64,000 nt of DNA from Gambelia wislizenii (GCA_030847615.1 JAUMIR010000005.1:56819001-56883000); one strand, 5' to 3'. Positions 23,595 through 34,884 are shown, counted from the stretch's first letter. The notes: generated from the letters alone by a model not told the origin. Made by a program: numbers and translations.

Positions 23595-23770
23595 GCCCCC
23601 CTGTGCCCCTGACACACTCCATCTTTTTCTTTTTACCACTAAAAAACATAGGCATTAATTTTACCATGATGCTCTCCTGAGCTATTTTAGGCTTGGGGAT
23701 GAGGATTCAAAACTGTAAGTGACTTCAGGACATTTCCAGTTTTGAAAAGACACCACCTCATGACTAAGGA

Positions 23771-23993
23771 CATTATCAGACGCAGCAAAAACCATGTCAG
23801 AAAATGCTACAAGAACAAAAATGGGCGACATTACTAGATGCCCTTCAGCTGTTCCAGGGGTATAGTGTGGGTGTGAATAAAGCATCCCTTTTTATTGATG
23901 GTTTAACCCATCAATTAAAAAAAAGGAACACTTTATTCATGCCCATGCAATGACACCAAAATGGCTGAGGATGCTGGCATCTGATAATGTCAC
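23771..23993. mobile_element. MITE with TTATCAGACGC termini
   Basis: CATTATCAGACGCAGC at the left and GCATCTGATAATGTC at the right are inverted. The interior has an inverted pair around the poly-A stretch, GATGGTTTAACCCATC. Related to 13744-14306. Confidence 0.6.
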
Positions 23994-24281
23994 CCTTTCT
24001 GTTCTTATAGCTTTCTTCTGAGGAGTTATGGGACGTGGTTTTGTGCCATGTTCCCCACATCTGATAAAGTCCTAAAACAGATGATGAGCTAAAAATGTGG
24101 CAAAATTGTTGTCATGATCCTTAAAGGTTGTGGCATTCTGTTAAGTAAAAAGAAAAAATTGAGGCTATCAAGGGGTGTTATCATGGTCGTCTGAAGTCTT
24201 TGAAGGGGCAGATGTGGATTCTGAAGTTGTCTGTCCCTGGAACAGCACAACAATTCCTCACTACTGTTAAACTCATCTGAT

Positions 24282-24643
24282 GTTATACCCTCCACAGATG
24301 AAAACTGGGAAAGGCGTGGCCAACCAACATCAGTGTGTGGTCAAGATTGCAAAAGTTAGTAATGAAGAAGAACACACAAACTAGGAGAGGTTGCAGCAGT
24401 TTGATTTTGCCTTCTGAGAAGGACAAGATGCCAGCCCCTCATCTTCTCTCCAATCTGCTAAGTTAATTGACTTCAAACTACTTTTACAATTCAAACTGAG
24501 TTTGTAAGCAACTGAAGTAAACTGAGGAGAAAGGGGTAAAGTGGGAGGAGATTAAATTAGAACATTTTAAAAGCAGTTGAAAAGTGGGACAATACAGGAT
24601 TAATCAGGACTGTTCATGCAAAATCAGGACAGCTGGAGGGTAT
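24282..24643. mobile_element. MITE with TACCCTCCA termini, complete copy
   Basis: It begins TATACCCTCCACAGATGAAA and ends GGACAGCTGGAGGGTATG, so the termini are inverted. It is the reference copy for the pieces at 4217 and 7600-8300. The short open frames inside have no similarity. Confidence 0.7.
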
Positions 24644-24839
24644 GTTAGTCACACAGAAAAACCAACCATTAGGACAGGAGTAGGCAACTGTCCTATGGAT
24701 GCAAAGGCCAGTTCACACCCCTTTGCCCTCACATTGGGCTGCATCATCCCATTTTCTTCTGATTTTCAGTTGAAAACAAAATGACTCTAAGGTTTGCACT
24801 TCTGGTTTGCTTTCATTTTTTTTTAACGTAAACCACTAC

Positions 24840-25162
24840 CCCAGGAGCAGTAGTTCACTGTTTTCTAGGCCAAAACAGTGGTCTGTTTCTGTGGAATATA
24901 TTGATTGCTTCAAGTCTGAGGGCCATCATTTTATTTTCCATATTTGTTGGCAGATTTTAGCTGGAACTAAGGTTGATTCTGTCTCTGTAGATTGCAGCAG
25001 TTCTATTAGTAGGTTATCTGTTCCTGGTGATTTATCCCTCCCTATTTCTCTTAGTGCAGCTTTCATTTCTCTTTCCAAAATTTGGGGTTAATCTTTGTAT
25101 GATTCTGCTTCCTATGTGTCATTCATCCTTTCCTCTCTTTATATAGATCTTCTGTTTAGTTC
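24840..25162 (-). mobile_element. Bov-B (RTE) LINE, RT part, interrupted
   Basis: Read on the minus strand with frameshifts, this encodes REMKAALREIG, then KSPGTDNLLIELLQS, then ICQQIWKIK and WPSDLKQSIYS. This is the RTE/Bov-B segment just before and into the reverse transcriptase domain. It continues the piece at 25443-26455 across an L1-derived insert. The frame is decayed and the rest of the RT is missing beyond 24840. Confidence 0.75.
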
Positions 25163-25442
25163 AAGTGGCTGTGATGGCTTAGGGAGTAAAGAAGGAGCTG
25201 TTGTTACAGATCTGTTACTCACGAGCTGTGTTGCCTCTGCTACTGGGAAGAGTGAGTCAATCCTCATCTGTTTTTCTGCTTTGGGGGATTCCTGGTTGTC
25301 ATTTTTGTTGCTGGGGCTGGTCCGATTTCTTTTCTTGCCTTTGGGTGGCATTTTTTAGGTATATGTAGGTGGCAATGCCAGATGTTAGTGGGAAGACAAT
25401 TCAGAAGTTGTTAGTCCATCACCATCTTGCCCCTCCTCCTCT
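25163..25442 (-). mobile_element. L1-like 5-prime end with ORF1 start, inserted in Bov-B
   Basis: The minus strand begins GAGGAGGAGGGGCAAGATGG, like a vertebrate L1 5-prime terminus. An ATG at 25351 opens MPPKGKKRNRTSPSNKNDNQ..., a basic L1 ORF1-type N-terminus. The segment stops after about 280 bp with no poly-A tail. The two flanking Bov-B pieces join without loss (minus strand CACAGAAG then AACTAAACAG). Confidence 0.6.
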
Positions 25443-26455
25443 TCTGTGTATTGCTTCCCCTGTCTTTTAATTTTATCTTGGTCAGGTATTATGTTCTTTT
25501 GCTGATCGTAGAGCATCCCCACCCTTGGTTTAAATTTCCCTTAGATTTTGTGAAAGTCTCTTGTGCTTTTTTGTTGTCCTCTTCTGTTTCTCTGCAATAA
25601 TTATTATAATAATTCTCTTCATCCTTGTGCACTAATCATTGAACAGTTGTATTCACGATTCTGCATTCCTGTCCTCCTTTTCTTTTGCTTCTCATCTGTC
25701 CTTGACTACTTGAAGTGTTTTGTCTGTCATCTTCTTTTTCCTTTTGGCTGCAGATAACATTTTTCTGCATTCTTCCTATGACTTCTGCATTCTTCCCATG
25801 GCTGCTGTCCATAGTTCATCTGGTTCCTGGTCAATTAGGCTTAATACTTCAAATGTATTTTTCACATTAGCTTTAAATTCTGCTGGGATCTTCTTCAGGT
25901 TGTATTTTGGCATGATGGTTGGTTTTAGTGTTCTCCTTTAACTTTATTCTAATTTTTTATACTAAAAGTTCATGGGTTTTGCTGCAATCCATGCCTGGTC
26001 TTGTTTTTGCTGGTAGAATAGAGCTTTTCCATCTTCTGATCCCAATTATGTATTCTGTCTGATTTTTCTATTAGCCATCCAGTAATGTCCATGTGTATAG
26101 TCTTCTCACTTTCTGAAGATAGTGTTTGCGATGAATAGAATTGTTGGCCTCGCAAAACTCTATCAGTCAATCTCCTGCTTCATTTCTTAATCCTAGCCCA
26201 TTTTTTCTACTATCTTTGATTCTGCTGTTTCCTACTTTTGCATTCCAAGTGTCTATGATTAACAAGATATCCTATTTTGGTGTGTTATTAAATTCTTCCT
26301 GGACACCATCATGCAAAAATCTCAGTTTCTTCTTCTTCTGCCTCTCTGGCTGGCACATAGACATGGATTATGGTGATATTGTTGGGTTGAAAAATATTAC
26401 CAGTATCCATATGCTGTTAATAAATGGTGCCATAAACAGACCGTTGCATTCCTAA
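25443..26455 (-). mobile_element. Bov-B (RTE) LINE, endonuclease part
   Basis: The minus strand encodes decayed apurinic endonuclease motifs of RTE/Bov-B: NNITIIHVYVPAR near 26370, then (N)TPK.DILLIIDTWNAKVG near 26260, RLIEFCEANNSI near 26160, RLYTWTLLDG near 26100, KNQTEYIIGIRRWKSS near 26040, and later DQEPDELWTAAMGR (25835-25795). Stops and frameshifts show it is dead. Confidence 0.8.
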
Positions 26456-26479
26456 GAATAGGTGTCTCTTTAACTAGAC

Positions 26480-26626
26480 CAGTGCTTTTCAGGCTATCTG
26501 ATACAGGGGACCAGCATTTTTTTCCCCCTTATGCCAATTACTGGTACCATATGTGTGCCCCATTGGCTATAATTGCTTTTTTCTTTTCTGGAAACTCACC
26601 AGAGACCACCACTTTGGGTACCACTG
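26480..26626. mobile_element. hAT-like MITE with 8-bp target duplication
   Basis: It begins CAGTGCTTTTCAGG and ends AAAGTGGTGG-type sequence reversed (TTTGGGTACCACTG). Flanks AACTAGAC (26472-26479) and AACTAGGC (26627-26634) agree at 7 of 8 positions. Confidence 0.8.
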
Positions 26627-26828
26627 AACTAGGCAATCAAAAGTAGGCTTCTACTGTCTTAGGCTGCAAGTCCATAGCCACTTGCCTATAAGTAAGAACC
26701 TGATGTTTTACTTCTGAGCAGATTCTTAGGACTGCCCTGTGGTTGTATCACCACTACTGTTCCTAATGAACAAGCTGCTTAACAGTTGCAGCTGTTTTAC
26801 TCAAGCTGCATTCTCAGAGCCAGCAGAT

Positions 26829-26962
26829 TTTTATTTATTTATTTTTGTTATTTATACCCCGCTCTTCAGCCACAAGGCTATCAGAGCAGCTTACAAATTG
26901 TTTTAAGCAATAGCTATTTACACATCTACACTGCATTAAACAGTTTCCAATGTGTGTTAGAC
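26829..26962 (-). mobile_element. tRNA-type SINE 3-prime part, reversed
   Basis: TTTATTTATTTATTTTTGTT then GCTCTTCAGCCACAAGGCTA and CATTAAACAGTTTCCAATGT, the same sequence as the full copy at 52561-52845. Confidence 0.75.
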
Positions 26963-27627
26963 CAGGTCTCTTCAATAATTTCCTTGCATGGAGTGTTCTC
27001 TTTCTGTTTGAGTAAAATGGTCCAATACTGGCATCCTGTGGCCACACAGATTCATGAAACTATGAACCAAGCCCTTTAAAAATTCTGACTTCCATGTGAA
27101 AGATGACATTTCTTCCATTATTGAAGGCATCAGTTTTAATAGGAAAAGTGATTCCTATATAGTGTATTGTGCCTTTGTATTTCAAATTATTTATGCTGTT
27201 GTTTTTAAGACACTTTCAGTCTCTTTCAGTAAGGAAAGAATGGAAGTATGATAGTATAATGGCAGGTAAGAAGAATTTTTTATTATAGTCACTGAAAATA
27301 TTAAAGGAGTCAGAGTTATATTCTTCAACTTGTATTGCAGAGTAAAAATATTCCTTGAATTGTAGTGCTGATGCGTTTGATAGCTGTTTCAGACGACAGT
27401 ACTATGCTGTAGTTACATGTGGCACTCTCTACATTAGAACTCTCTGTTCTGCTTTTGTGTTCCTAATTATAAAATACCCAGTAGACCTTGAAGTAGTCTA
27501 GTAAATAGACAAGTGGAAACATTTATTTTTCACAGATCAAGTAGTTAGAATTTTCTCAGTTGGTAATAAGCTCTATTATTTAAATGTTTTAAATATTATC
27601 AGAAGGTTTTTTTAACACAATGAAGTA

Positions 27628-27842
27628 CGGTTGTCTTTCCGTATCCATGGATTTGGTATCCACAGGTTTAAGTATTATTCTTTAAAAATAATAATCCAAA
27701 AAGCAAATCTTGATTTTGCCATCTTATATAAGGGACACCATTTTGCTATGTCATTGCATATAATGGGACTTGAGTATTAACGGATTTTGGTCTCCACAGG
27801 GGGTCCTGGAACCAAACCCCAGTGAATATGAAGGAACAACTG
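27628..27842. mobile_element. Tigger-like MITE (MER2-type), TA target
   Basis: CGGTTGTCTTTCCGTATCCA at the left, AAGGAACAACTG at the right, flanked by TA (27626-27627, 27843-27844). Same family and orientation as 4274-4502. Confidence 0.8.
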
Positions 27843-29341
27843 TATTTTGAAGATTTCCCAGGAGATTTTTGTTGTGTTAGTGACATTTGTGGGTGGGTTT
27901 AAAAGACCACTTTACAGAACTTGGATTAAGTAAAAAAAAAAATTATACCGGTATATATTGTTTTGCTGTTATTGTTTTGAGCTTTGTCTAAGTTTGTCTT
28001 AGGTGAGACCATGTGGGAGTCAGGGAAGAAGAAGAAGAAACAGAAAACAGAAGGCAGATAAAATATGGCTATTAATATAGCTGGGGAATGTCTATAAAAG
28101 TCTCTTTGAAACACTGGAACTACTGTCTTGTGGATGAGAAGTAGGCATGAGCCACACAGCAATTTCTCTTTCTTCATTCAGAAGTCCTTTGTTTTAAAAA
28201 GAACTACATGTATTATTCCAATGCATGTTTAGTGGTGGGCAGGGGAATCCTGGCACATGTTTCTTTTAGAGAAATATAGCTTCTGGAGAGGACAGTTCAA
28301 ATTGAAAAATCAGCAGAGGAAGGCTTAACCCTGAGAGCTGCTTTTCCACTGAAGATCCTGGTTACCTGCAAGTTGCCAGAAGTACCTTTGTAAGAATAAA
28401 CTTTCTTTTTGGAACTATGCCAATGTGTTGTAAATATATATTATTATTATTCTACTATTTCATCATCACAAGGGAGAGTGAATAATTCTGCAGTTTTCTC
28501 CCTAGTTCAGGATGAAAACATTTCTGTGTAGGTCTCATTCAGTATTTGTACATCCTGAAGTGTCTCAGGAAATTATTCTGTCCAGAAATAAATGTGTGTG
28601 TGTGGGGGGGTGTTAGGTGAAAACTGTGGGCTGTGTGCATAATTGTTATTTTTGTGCAAAAGATAACAGTTTTGCACAAAGCACCACATGGATAATTGAT
28701 AACAATATTTTTTTGCATGGAAAATGTGATGTGTGAAAAACATTTTTTTTCATGTTAAAAAAAAAAGCCCACTGTAATGGCTCCATTTCAGGAAAGGGAG
28801 GCTGAATATTATTTTGGTTTCCCCAAACACATGGTCGGCCCCTAACATATTTCAAGACATTTCCATATCTCTTTGGAAGGAAAATTTCTAGGTCAGAAGT
28901 TCATAAGCTCATATACCTGTGGAACTGGGCAACCATTACCATTCATAAGTTGCAAATATAACTGAAACCTTGATTGTATGTTCATATGACAATTAGTCTC
29001 TGTTGCCACAAGATGAAAAGAGGACTTGGTGGAAAATACGATTGGGAACTGGAATCAGATTTCAGGGGAAATTCCAACAATTTGCAGTAGAACATTTTTA
29101 AAAAATATAAATTGTGTGTAATGACTTCTACCAGTTCAAGGTTACTTTTGTCTACCCATACAAGGTACATTATTTCAGCAAAAAGAAGCATATTCAATAT
29201 ATTAAATGTAAAAACTTTAAAATAATTAAAAAGATGCCTTAATTCTGGCAAAATGGTGGAGAACCTAACTAAGAGAGTTATTTGATTTTCTAAAGATAAA
29301 AAACCCAAAAAAGCAATGAGTCCCTTTCAATGTTGACTCAC

Positions 29342-29519
29342 CTAAGAGCTTTCTAAACCATGCTGGCTTCTTGTCCCATATGATAAAGAGGTAGTAGGCA
29401 GGTACACCAGTCAGTGTGATTGCAAAGCCAATGCCAGTATTGACAGGGTCAGCATAAAGTGACAGTGCAACCATGAAGAGGCAGGTGAAGGAAAACAGAG
29501 CAGGAATAAAGAGTGGCAC
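29342..29519 (-). CDS. SLC7A11: SLC7A11 coding exon, human exon 11 equivalent
   Basis: The 178-bp exon encodes 59 residues from [15 protein letters not shown] to AWFRKLL plus the first base of a split codon, matching human 423-481. It contains transmembrane helices 11 ([17 protein letters not shown]) and 12 ([20 protein letters not shown]), followed by the conserved cytoplasmic WDKKP motif. The acceptor is TTTTCCAG, with the AG ending at 29520, and the donor is GTGAGT starting at 29341. Changes from human include SDPFS to ADPVN and RWFRIMS to AWFRKLL just after the membrane, where the C-terminal tail begins to diverge. Reading through the donor gives an open frame of another 20-odd codons. 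That is intron sequence without similarity to xCT, so the splice to 23405 is preferred. Confidence 0.97.
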
Positions 29520-30190
29520 CTGGAAAACACATGAGGAGACATTATTGCTTGACCTTGGGTATTGAATGACACTGCTATTTAATGTTCCATGAAATGTAAA
29601 TTGGATAAAACACAGTGGCACACTACGGGTCATGCAGAAATGCAGGTGTTCAGGACTGGCATTCCAAATGCAAGGAGCTAAAGAAAGCAAATTAAATGTA
29701 CTTTCATGCAGCAGGCATCCCAGCAGCTGCTTAATTACCCACCGACACTCACTACACTGCTATACAGCCTTTAAATTTAAAGACTTGTAAATGCATTTTC
29801 TTGTACTAAGTCCCCTTCCTAGCCCTCTATTAAATCAGAAGACAAGAGCAACTCCAACAAGGATGGAGTATTTTGTAAGTGCCCATTGAGATCAAATTAA
29901 AATGAAGCAAGGTGCTTAGGTTTACAATGAAGGAAGGAGCTTTTGATTTTCTTCTCCAGGTACAATAAATAATCTGGCAGTAGTTTAAAAACAAACCAGA
30001 GGCTACTTTGTGTAGGGATACCAGTGCCAATGGCATTATGCAGTCATCATGTATTTGGAAAATTCTGTACTTCTATCATCCCAATTGATAATATTATCTA
30101 AGGAGATTTTAAAATAAAGCAAAGCCAAAAATGTGGATGTTAACACCTTCTGTGTTTAAAAGTGATGCTCTGTTTATGCCTTTCACAATA

Positions 30191-30666
30191 CAGTAGCACC
30201 CCCCTTATCCACAGGGAATTGATTCTGGGGGGCCCTGGTGATACTGAAATCTGTGGATAACAGTGAGCACTGGATCTGCCTCACCACCACCACCGGAAGC
30301 CCTGTGGAGAAGGGAGAAAGGAGGCAAGCTCTCCTCCCTTCCTTGCCCACCCAACCCCCCACCAGCTCCACCAGGCTGCTCCACAGAGCAGGGAGAAGGG
30401 AGGCGGGCTTTCCTCCTCCCTCCCTCCCCTGTCTACCCCCCACCACCTCCACTGCCACCACTAGAAGCCCCACGGAAAAGGAAGAAAGGAGGCAAGCTCT
30501 CCTCCTCCCTCCCTTCCCCATCCAATCCCCCACCAGTTCGGATGCACTGCCCGGCAGAGTAGGGAGAAGGGAGGCAGGCTCTCCTCCTTGCTCCCTCCCT
30601 CCCCATCCACCCCCCAGCTGTTGCCATCTGTGGATAACTGAATCAGTGGATATGTGGATGCTACTG
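30191..30666. mobile_element. Tigger-like element with internal GC-rich minisatellite
   Basis: It starts CAGTAGCACCCCCCTTATCC and ends GTGGATGCTACTG, flanked by TA (30189-30190, 30667-30668). The interior (about 30290-30610) is made of diverged units carrying GGAGAAGGGAGGC..GCTCTCCTCC, alternating purine- and pyrimidine-rich. This repeat yields long open frames on both strands that look artificial. Confidence 0.75.
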
Positions 30667-31227
30667 TACAACTGATTAACAGCAAAATCCAAATAAACTA
30701 TCATGAAGTCCAAAATAAAATTTTGTTGAAAAAAAAACAAGGAGCAACAGAAAAGAATCGGAGATTGGGAAATAATATAAGTGGTTACAGTTATACCTCC
30801 AATGCATCCCAAAAAAAGAAGTTTAGTTACCACAGTAGCTTCAGCTTTTAAAAATAAAAATAAAGTAGCCATTGGTCAGTGTGTAAAAACAAAAATCACA
30901 CAGTTTTATAACACCATTAAAATGTTGCAAAGGGGGCAAACTTTTGATTGCTTCAGAACTCTTCACCAGACTGAGTGTTAAAGTGCTTTAAATGAGGTAA
31001 GAAATTGAAAAGTCCAAAAATTTAGTGAGACATTATAGCCTCTGGATCTATAATTAGATTTATGTCCCAAGATTGAGATTAGAAGTCGGAAGAGTATGCT
31101 TTAAGTTTGATGTGCAGGTACACCTTGAGGGATTCAGAACCAAATGGCTTTATTCATGCTTGCTACCCATCTAATCTATGGAAACAAGAATGCCTGGAAC
31201 AAGGTGTCCCGAGATGATCTTAGAGCG

Positions 31228-31300
31228 GAGGTTGAGAACATGTGGTGCTCCAGGTGTTTTTGGTCTGAAAATCCCACCAGACTTAGCCAGCCTAGCAAAT
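31228..31300. repeat. Decayed TCCAGATGTTG-type hairpin repeat
   Basis: GTGGTGCTCCAGGTGTTTTT, ATCCCACCAGACTTAGCCAG: matches the left half of the element. Confidence 0.45.
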
Positions 31301-31489
31301 AGTAAGAGATAAGGGGATTTGCAAAGCAGCAACATCTAAAGGGCTGCATGTTCTCCTTCTCTGTTTTAGAATTACTCTGGTAATTAAATGGATGCCAAAA
31401 GGGGTTCCTTATCCCTGCGGGACAGAAAAGGGTGCAAGTACTAAAGAGACAGCTTTGGCACACACAAAAAGTCACATTATTGATGTTAC

Positions 31490-31639
31490 CTTAAAAGGAC
31501 GAGGCATATCAGGGCGTTTGTATCGGAGATAAATCATCCCAGCAACGGCCAATCCTATAAAAAGCCACCTGGCAAAACTGAGGAAGTTCAAAAGGCTGTA
31601 GAGATCACTGGTGAAGAGCATGATCATAGTCAGAGGGTG
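31490..31639 (-). CDS. SLC7A11: SLC7A11 coding exon, human exon 10 equivalent
   Basis: The 150-bp exon is exactly 50 codons, from HPLTMIMLF to PDMPRPFK, equivalent to human residues 373-422. It covers the rest of helix 9 and helix 10 ([19 protein letters not shown]). The Arg in SFAR corresponds to human R396, a substrate-pathway residue, and is present. Substitutions relative to human are conservative or sit in loops: SGDLD becomes TSDLY, LIYL becomes MIYL, and KCPDMH becomes KRPDMP. The last of these removes the Cys equivalent to human C414. The acceptor is TTTTGCAG and the donor is GTAACA, starting at 31489. The exon is separated from the upstream exon by a 2.4 kb intron containing a CR1 LINE. 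Confidence 0.97.
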
Positions 31640-32259
31640 CTGCAAAACAGATTGAAATCAAAAGAGTGTGTTATTAACCCAGCAGCTGTTGCTTATTCCC
31701 ATATTATTGTATGTATCATATTGTTCCTCCATAAATTTTAACACACTATAACTTAAATTGTGTTGGTTAGTCCCAACTAGAACAGACCCACTGAATTAAT
31801 GGCACTACTCTAATGAGTACTAACACTAGAATTTAGGTCTTTATCTTACACCACACCTTTGAGATACAGTGACAAAGATAGAGGACATTGTATGCTGAAG
31901 GAACATGATTCAGAACAGAGTGATTAGCTGTTTTATATTTTTTAAATAATAATAATAATTTTTGGTCTTTGAGAGAGTAGGAGAGATAGGTCTGCCCTAA
32001 TATTCTTTTCATTTTAAAGACCTGAAACTTGCAAAAGGGTAGTGGTGAGTTACTACTGACACTACTCCTTTAGAAAACATTCAACATCTGGGTTGAAACT
32101 GATATTCACTTGTAGCTAAGGGGTTGGGAAATGAATTGTTTTCTAATCTCTCTCTCTTATTCTCTCTCTTTCCCCAACCAGTTTCAGAAGTTCCACTGTA
32201 ACTCTTGTTTTTCCCATTATGGCTATTACCTGCCTATAAGATCTCAAATCTCTCTATCT

Positions 32260-32440
32260 ATTACAGTTTATTTCATTCAGCAGCTAGACAAATATCCCAT
32301 CTTTCCTCTAGTTAGCTCAAAGCAGCATACACAGATCTCCTCTCTTCCATCTATGAAGTGGCTAATGTTGAAAGAGTATGACTGGCCCAAGATCACCCAG
32401 CAAGTGCCCTGGCGCATCTAAACCTGCATTGCACAACTTC
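32260..32440 (-). mobile_element. Decayed tRNA-type SINE, reversed
   Basis: TTATTTCATTCAGCAGC (tail side) then GACTGGCCCAAGATCACCCA and GCAAGTGCCC, a MIR/CORE-like arrangement in reverse. Confidence 0.45.
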
Positions 32441-32764
32441 CAGTCCTATACTGTCATTAGAATGCATCCACTGTATATAATTTGAATTCTAAGAAATCTT
32501 GTAGACAATCATTAATATTATCATTGCTTGTGTAATGAGCCTTGGACATAAAACCTCTGTTGGCAGGATTTTCAGTCAGTTATAAACATGACATGCAATA
32601 CAGAGGTAGCAGTGGCTTCCATATCAGTGGGATAATTAGGGTTTTAGATTGAATTTGAAAGGAGCTATCCAAGGTACTTAACCTCTTCCAGAGATCAGGT
32701 TCAGCACCTTGGATACCTCATTTCAAGTTCAGGCTACAACCCAGATTTACCATCTTACTGACAT

Positions 32765-33214
32765 GAATGTGTCCAGAGAAGAGTGACCAAAATGATTAGA
32801 GATCTGGAAACCAAGCCTTATGAGGAATGACTTAGGGATCTGGGTATGTTTAGTTTGGAGAAGACTGAGAGGTGACATGATAGTCATCTTTAAATATCTG
32901 CAGGGTTGTCATGTAGAAGACAGAGCAAGCTTGTTTCCTGCTGCTCCAGAGAATAGGACACGATCCAATGGATTCAGGTTACAAGAAAGGCAATTCTACT
33001 TAAACGTTAGGAAGAACTTCTTTAGTATAAGGAACTGTTCCACAGTGGAATGGACTGCCTCAGAGAATGGTGGACTCTCCATCTTGGGAGGTCTTTAAAC
33101 AGAGGTTGGATGGGCATCTTTCAGGACTACTGTAACTGAATTCTTGTATGTCAGGAGTTTGGACTAGATAGCTCTTGTGGTCCCTTTCAACTCTAAGATT
33201 CTATGATTCTATGA
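32765..33214 (+). mobile_element. CR1 LINE 3-prime end
   Basis: Contains GAGAGGTGACATGATAGTCA, ACGTTAGGAAGAACTTC and the terminal AAGATTCTATGATTCTATGA. Lies in the intron between the exon 9 and exon 10 equivalents of SLC7A11. Confidence 0.9.
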
Positions 33215-33241
33215 CATGGAAGTCCCTAGCCACCAGGGTGT

Positions 33242-33270
33242 ACTTATTATTATTATTATTATTATTATTG
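33242..33270. repeat. TTA microsatellite
   Basis: About nine TTA units. Confidence 0.9.
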
Positions 33271-34040
33271 TAGCCATGGTAAGGATGTCTTCAGACAGGA
33301 TAACTGATACAACAAATGGGAGGTTCTGAATTACAAGCCACTCAAATTGCAAAGGAATCACATTGTAAAAGTACAGCTGTGCCATTTTACTGCAGCAGCA
33401 CCAGAAGAGATGTATGACCCAGTCCAAAGCGTGCTTACTTGGAAGACAGCCTTGTGGATTCTAATGCAATTTCCAGCCAAGTAAATATTCTAAGGATTAT
33501 AACCTTGGATTTCTCTAAATAATAAATACAGAGAAGTATAAAAAAGCAGAGAACACAAAAAGCAAATATTATTTTATATCCTGGAATCAATCCCCGTAAG
33601 AGGGTGGTAATGCCCCTTTATCTGTTACTGCTGTTTGCATTTTCTCTGCAAAGCACCCATAATGTGACTTCAGGGTCTTAGCAGACAGTGCACTAGTCTG
33701 TAGCCTTTATATAGAATTTTATTACTGTGAATCTAGGAAGATTCATTCCAATGAGAGTAGCTTAGCTAATCACTCTCATTCAACCTTTCAAATAAAAAGT
33801 AATGAGGTGTGATTTAGGTGTTGCCTGTGAGAGTTAAATGCAACTAACATCCATCCAGAGGAGGAGTCTTTCAAATAGATCACTTCTGCAATTACTTGCC
33901 ACCCCTTTCCAAATACAGCCAACCTATGAAATAGAAATAAATAACTTGGATTTAAGAAGTATTTAAGTTGTATTTGAATCATGCAGTGTGGCCTCCTGCT
34001 ATGCAGCCTTGGTACAGGAACATTTGTTTGTATGATTTAC
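33271..34040. other. Intronic DNA, nothing recognised
   Basis: AT-rich, no repeat ends or coding similarity. Confidence 0.5.
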
Positions 34041-34137
34041 CAAAACAATGACAGCTGGTAGAGGAGTGTGCTTGCGAACATGAATCATGGAGAGGATTTC
34101 TGGAAGGTGACCCTCACGGGATGCCACGTAGAACATC
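34041..34137 (-). CDS. SLC7A11: SLC7A11 coding exon, human exon 9 equivalent
   Basis: The 97-bp exon completes the split Arg codon and encodes 32 residues starting [15 protein letters not shown] and ending PLPAVIVL. They match human residues 341-372 except Leu to Met at 341. The intracellular loop between helices 8 and 9 is essentially unchanged ([18 protein letters not shown]), and the exon ends within helix 9. The acceptor is CCCACCAG at 34138 and above, and the donor is GTAAAT starting at 34040. The exon ends in phase 0, which fits the next exon starting with a His codon. The near-complete identity and clean splice sites argue for a functional gene rather than a processed copy; a retrocopy would lack these introns. 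Confidence 0.97.
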
Positions 34138-34884
34138 CTGGTGGGAAAATAAATTTGGACAGCTTTTAAAGACACTCATTACCAAGATGAATGGAAGCAG
34201 TTCACCAGAGATGTAGAACACATTCAAAGTTATCCTCAGCAGTACTATTTGTTCCTTTGTAAGACAAGCATCTGATATTCTGGTCTAAAAGGATTCAGGA
34301 TTACAAATTCAGAATCTTATAAAACAGGCCTTTTAATCTATCTTCAGACCCCACCTTTGTCTGTATTCAAAAATGGGTACTATTGAATAGTGCTTCGCAT
34401 ACATCTTCTATCAATTAAGCTAAACCATGATTATTCAAATATTGCAGTCAGTGAAAACCCTGGCCTAAAGTTTACAGTGCTCTCACTGGCATGGTAGCAC
34501 AACCATAACAAAAATTGCTTCATTTCCCCCCATTCAACATCTCTCTGTGCCACCCAAAAACCAGGGATTTTCCTTTTTCCTAACCTCTTGTTAAGCCCTA
34601 GTCAAGAAGAATGGGAGTTGTGCATACCACAGTTGTACTGCTATGCAGTTTGTCTGTTGTTGTTGTTTTTATATGCCACCTTTCCCCAGAGTGGGACCCA
34701 AGGCAGCTGAAATGTGGTTAGCCACTGGATTGCATCCAGTGGTGGCCAACTCTGCAAAATCTTCTGCCCTTATGTGCTATTATCCAGTGGTAACTGTTCT
34801 TACTGAAGAATTCATTCTAGTTTACATTCTGCATTTGCATGGGCTGGTTTTTATTTGGCCACATTCATTATTATGTTGACTCAC

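Larger units (their letters stand above)
23406..29341 (-). other. SLC7A11: SLC7A11 last intron (5.9 kb)
   Basis: GT-AG intron between the two last coding exons. It contains, from high to low coordinate, a Tigger-like MITE, a SINE, a hAT-like MITE, a Bov-B LINE fragment interrupted by L1, and three further MITE-type repeats, each listed separately. 27843-29341 is AT-rich with nothing recognisable apart from short T or A runs and a GTGTG tract near 28593. Confidence 0.85.

Noticed and set aside
29265..29341. Read-through extension of exon 11 equivalent past its donor
   Set aside because: A clean GTGAGT donor at 29341 and lack of similarity beyond it show this is intron.
30183..30872. 229-codon open frame on the minus strand, the longest in the window
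   Set aside because: It spans a Tigger-like element with a GC-rich tandem repeat; the protein is low-complexity and frames overlap on both strands, so it is compositional.
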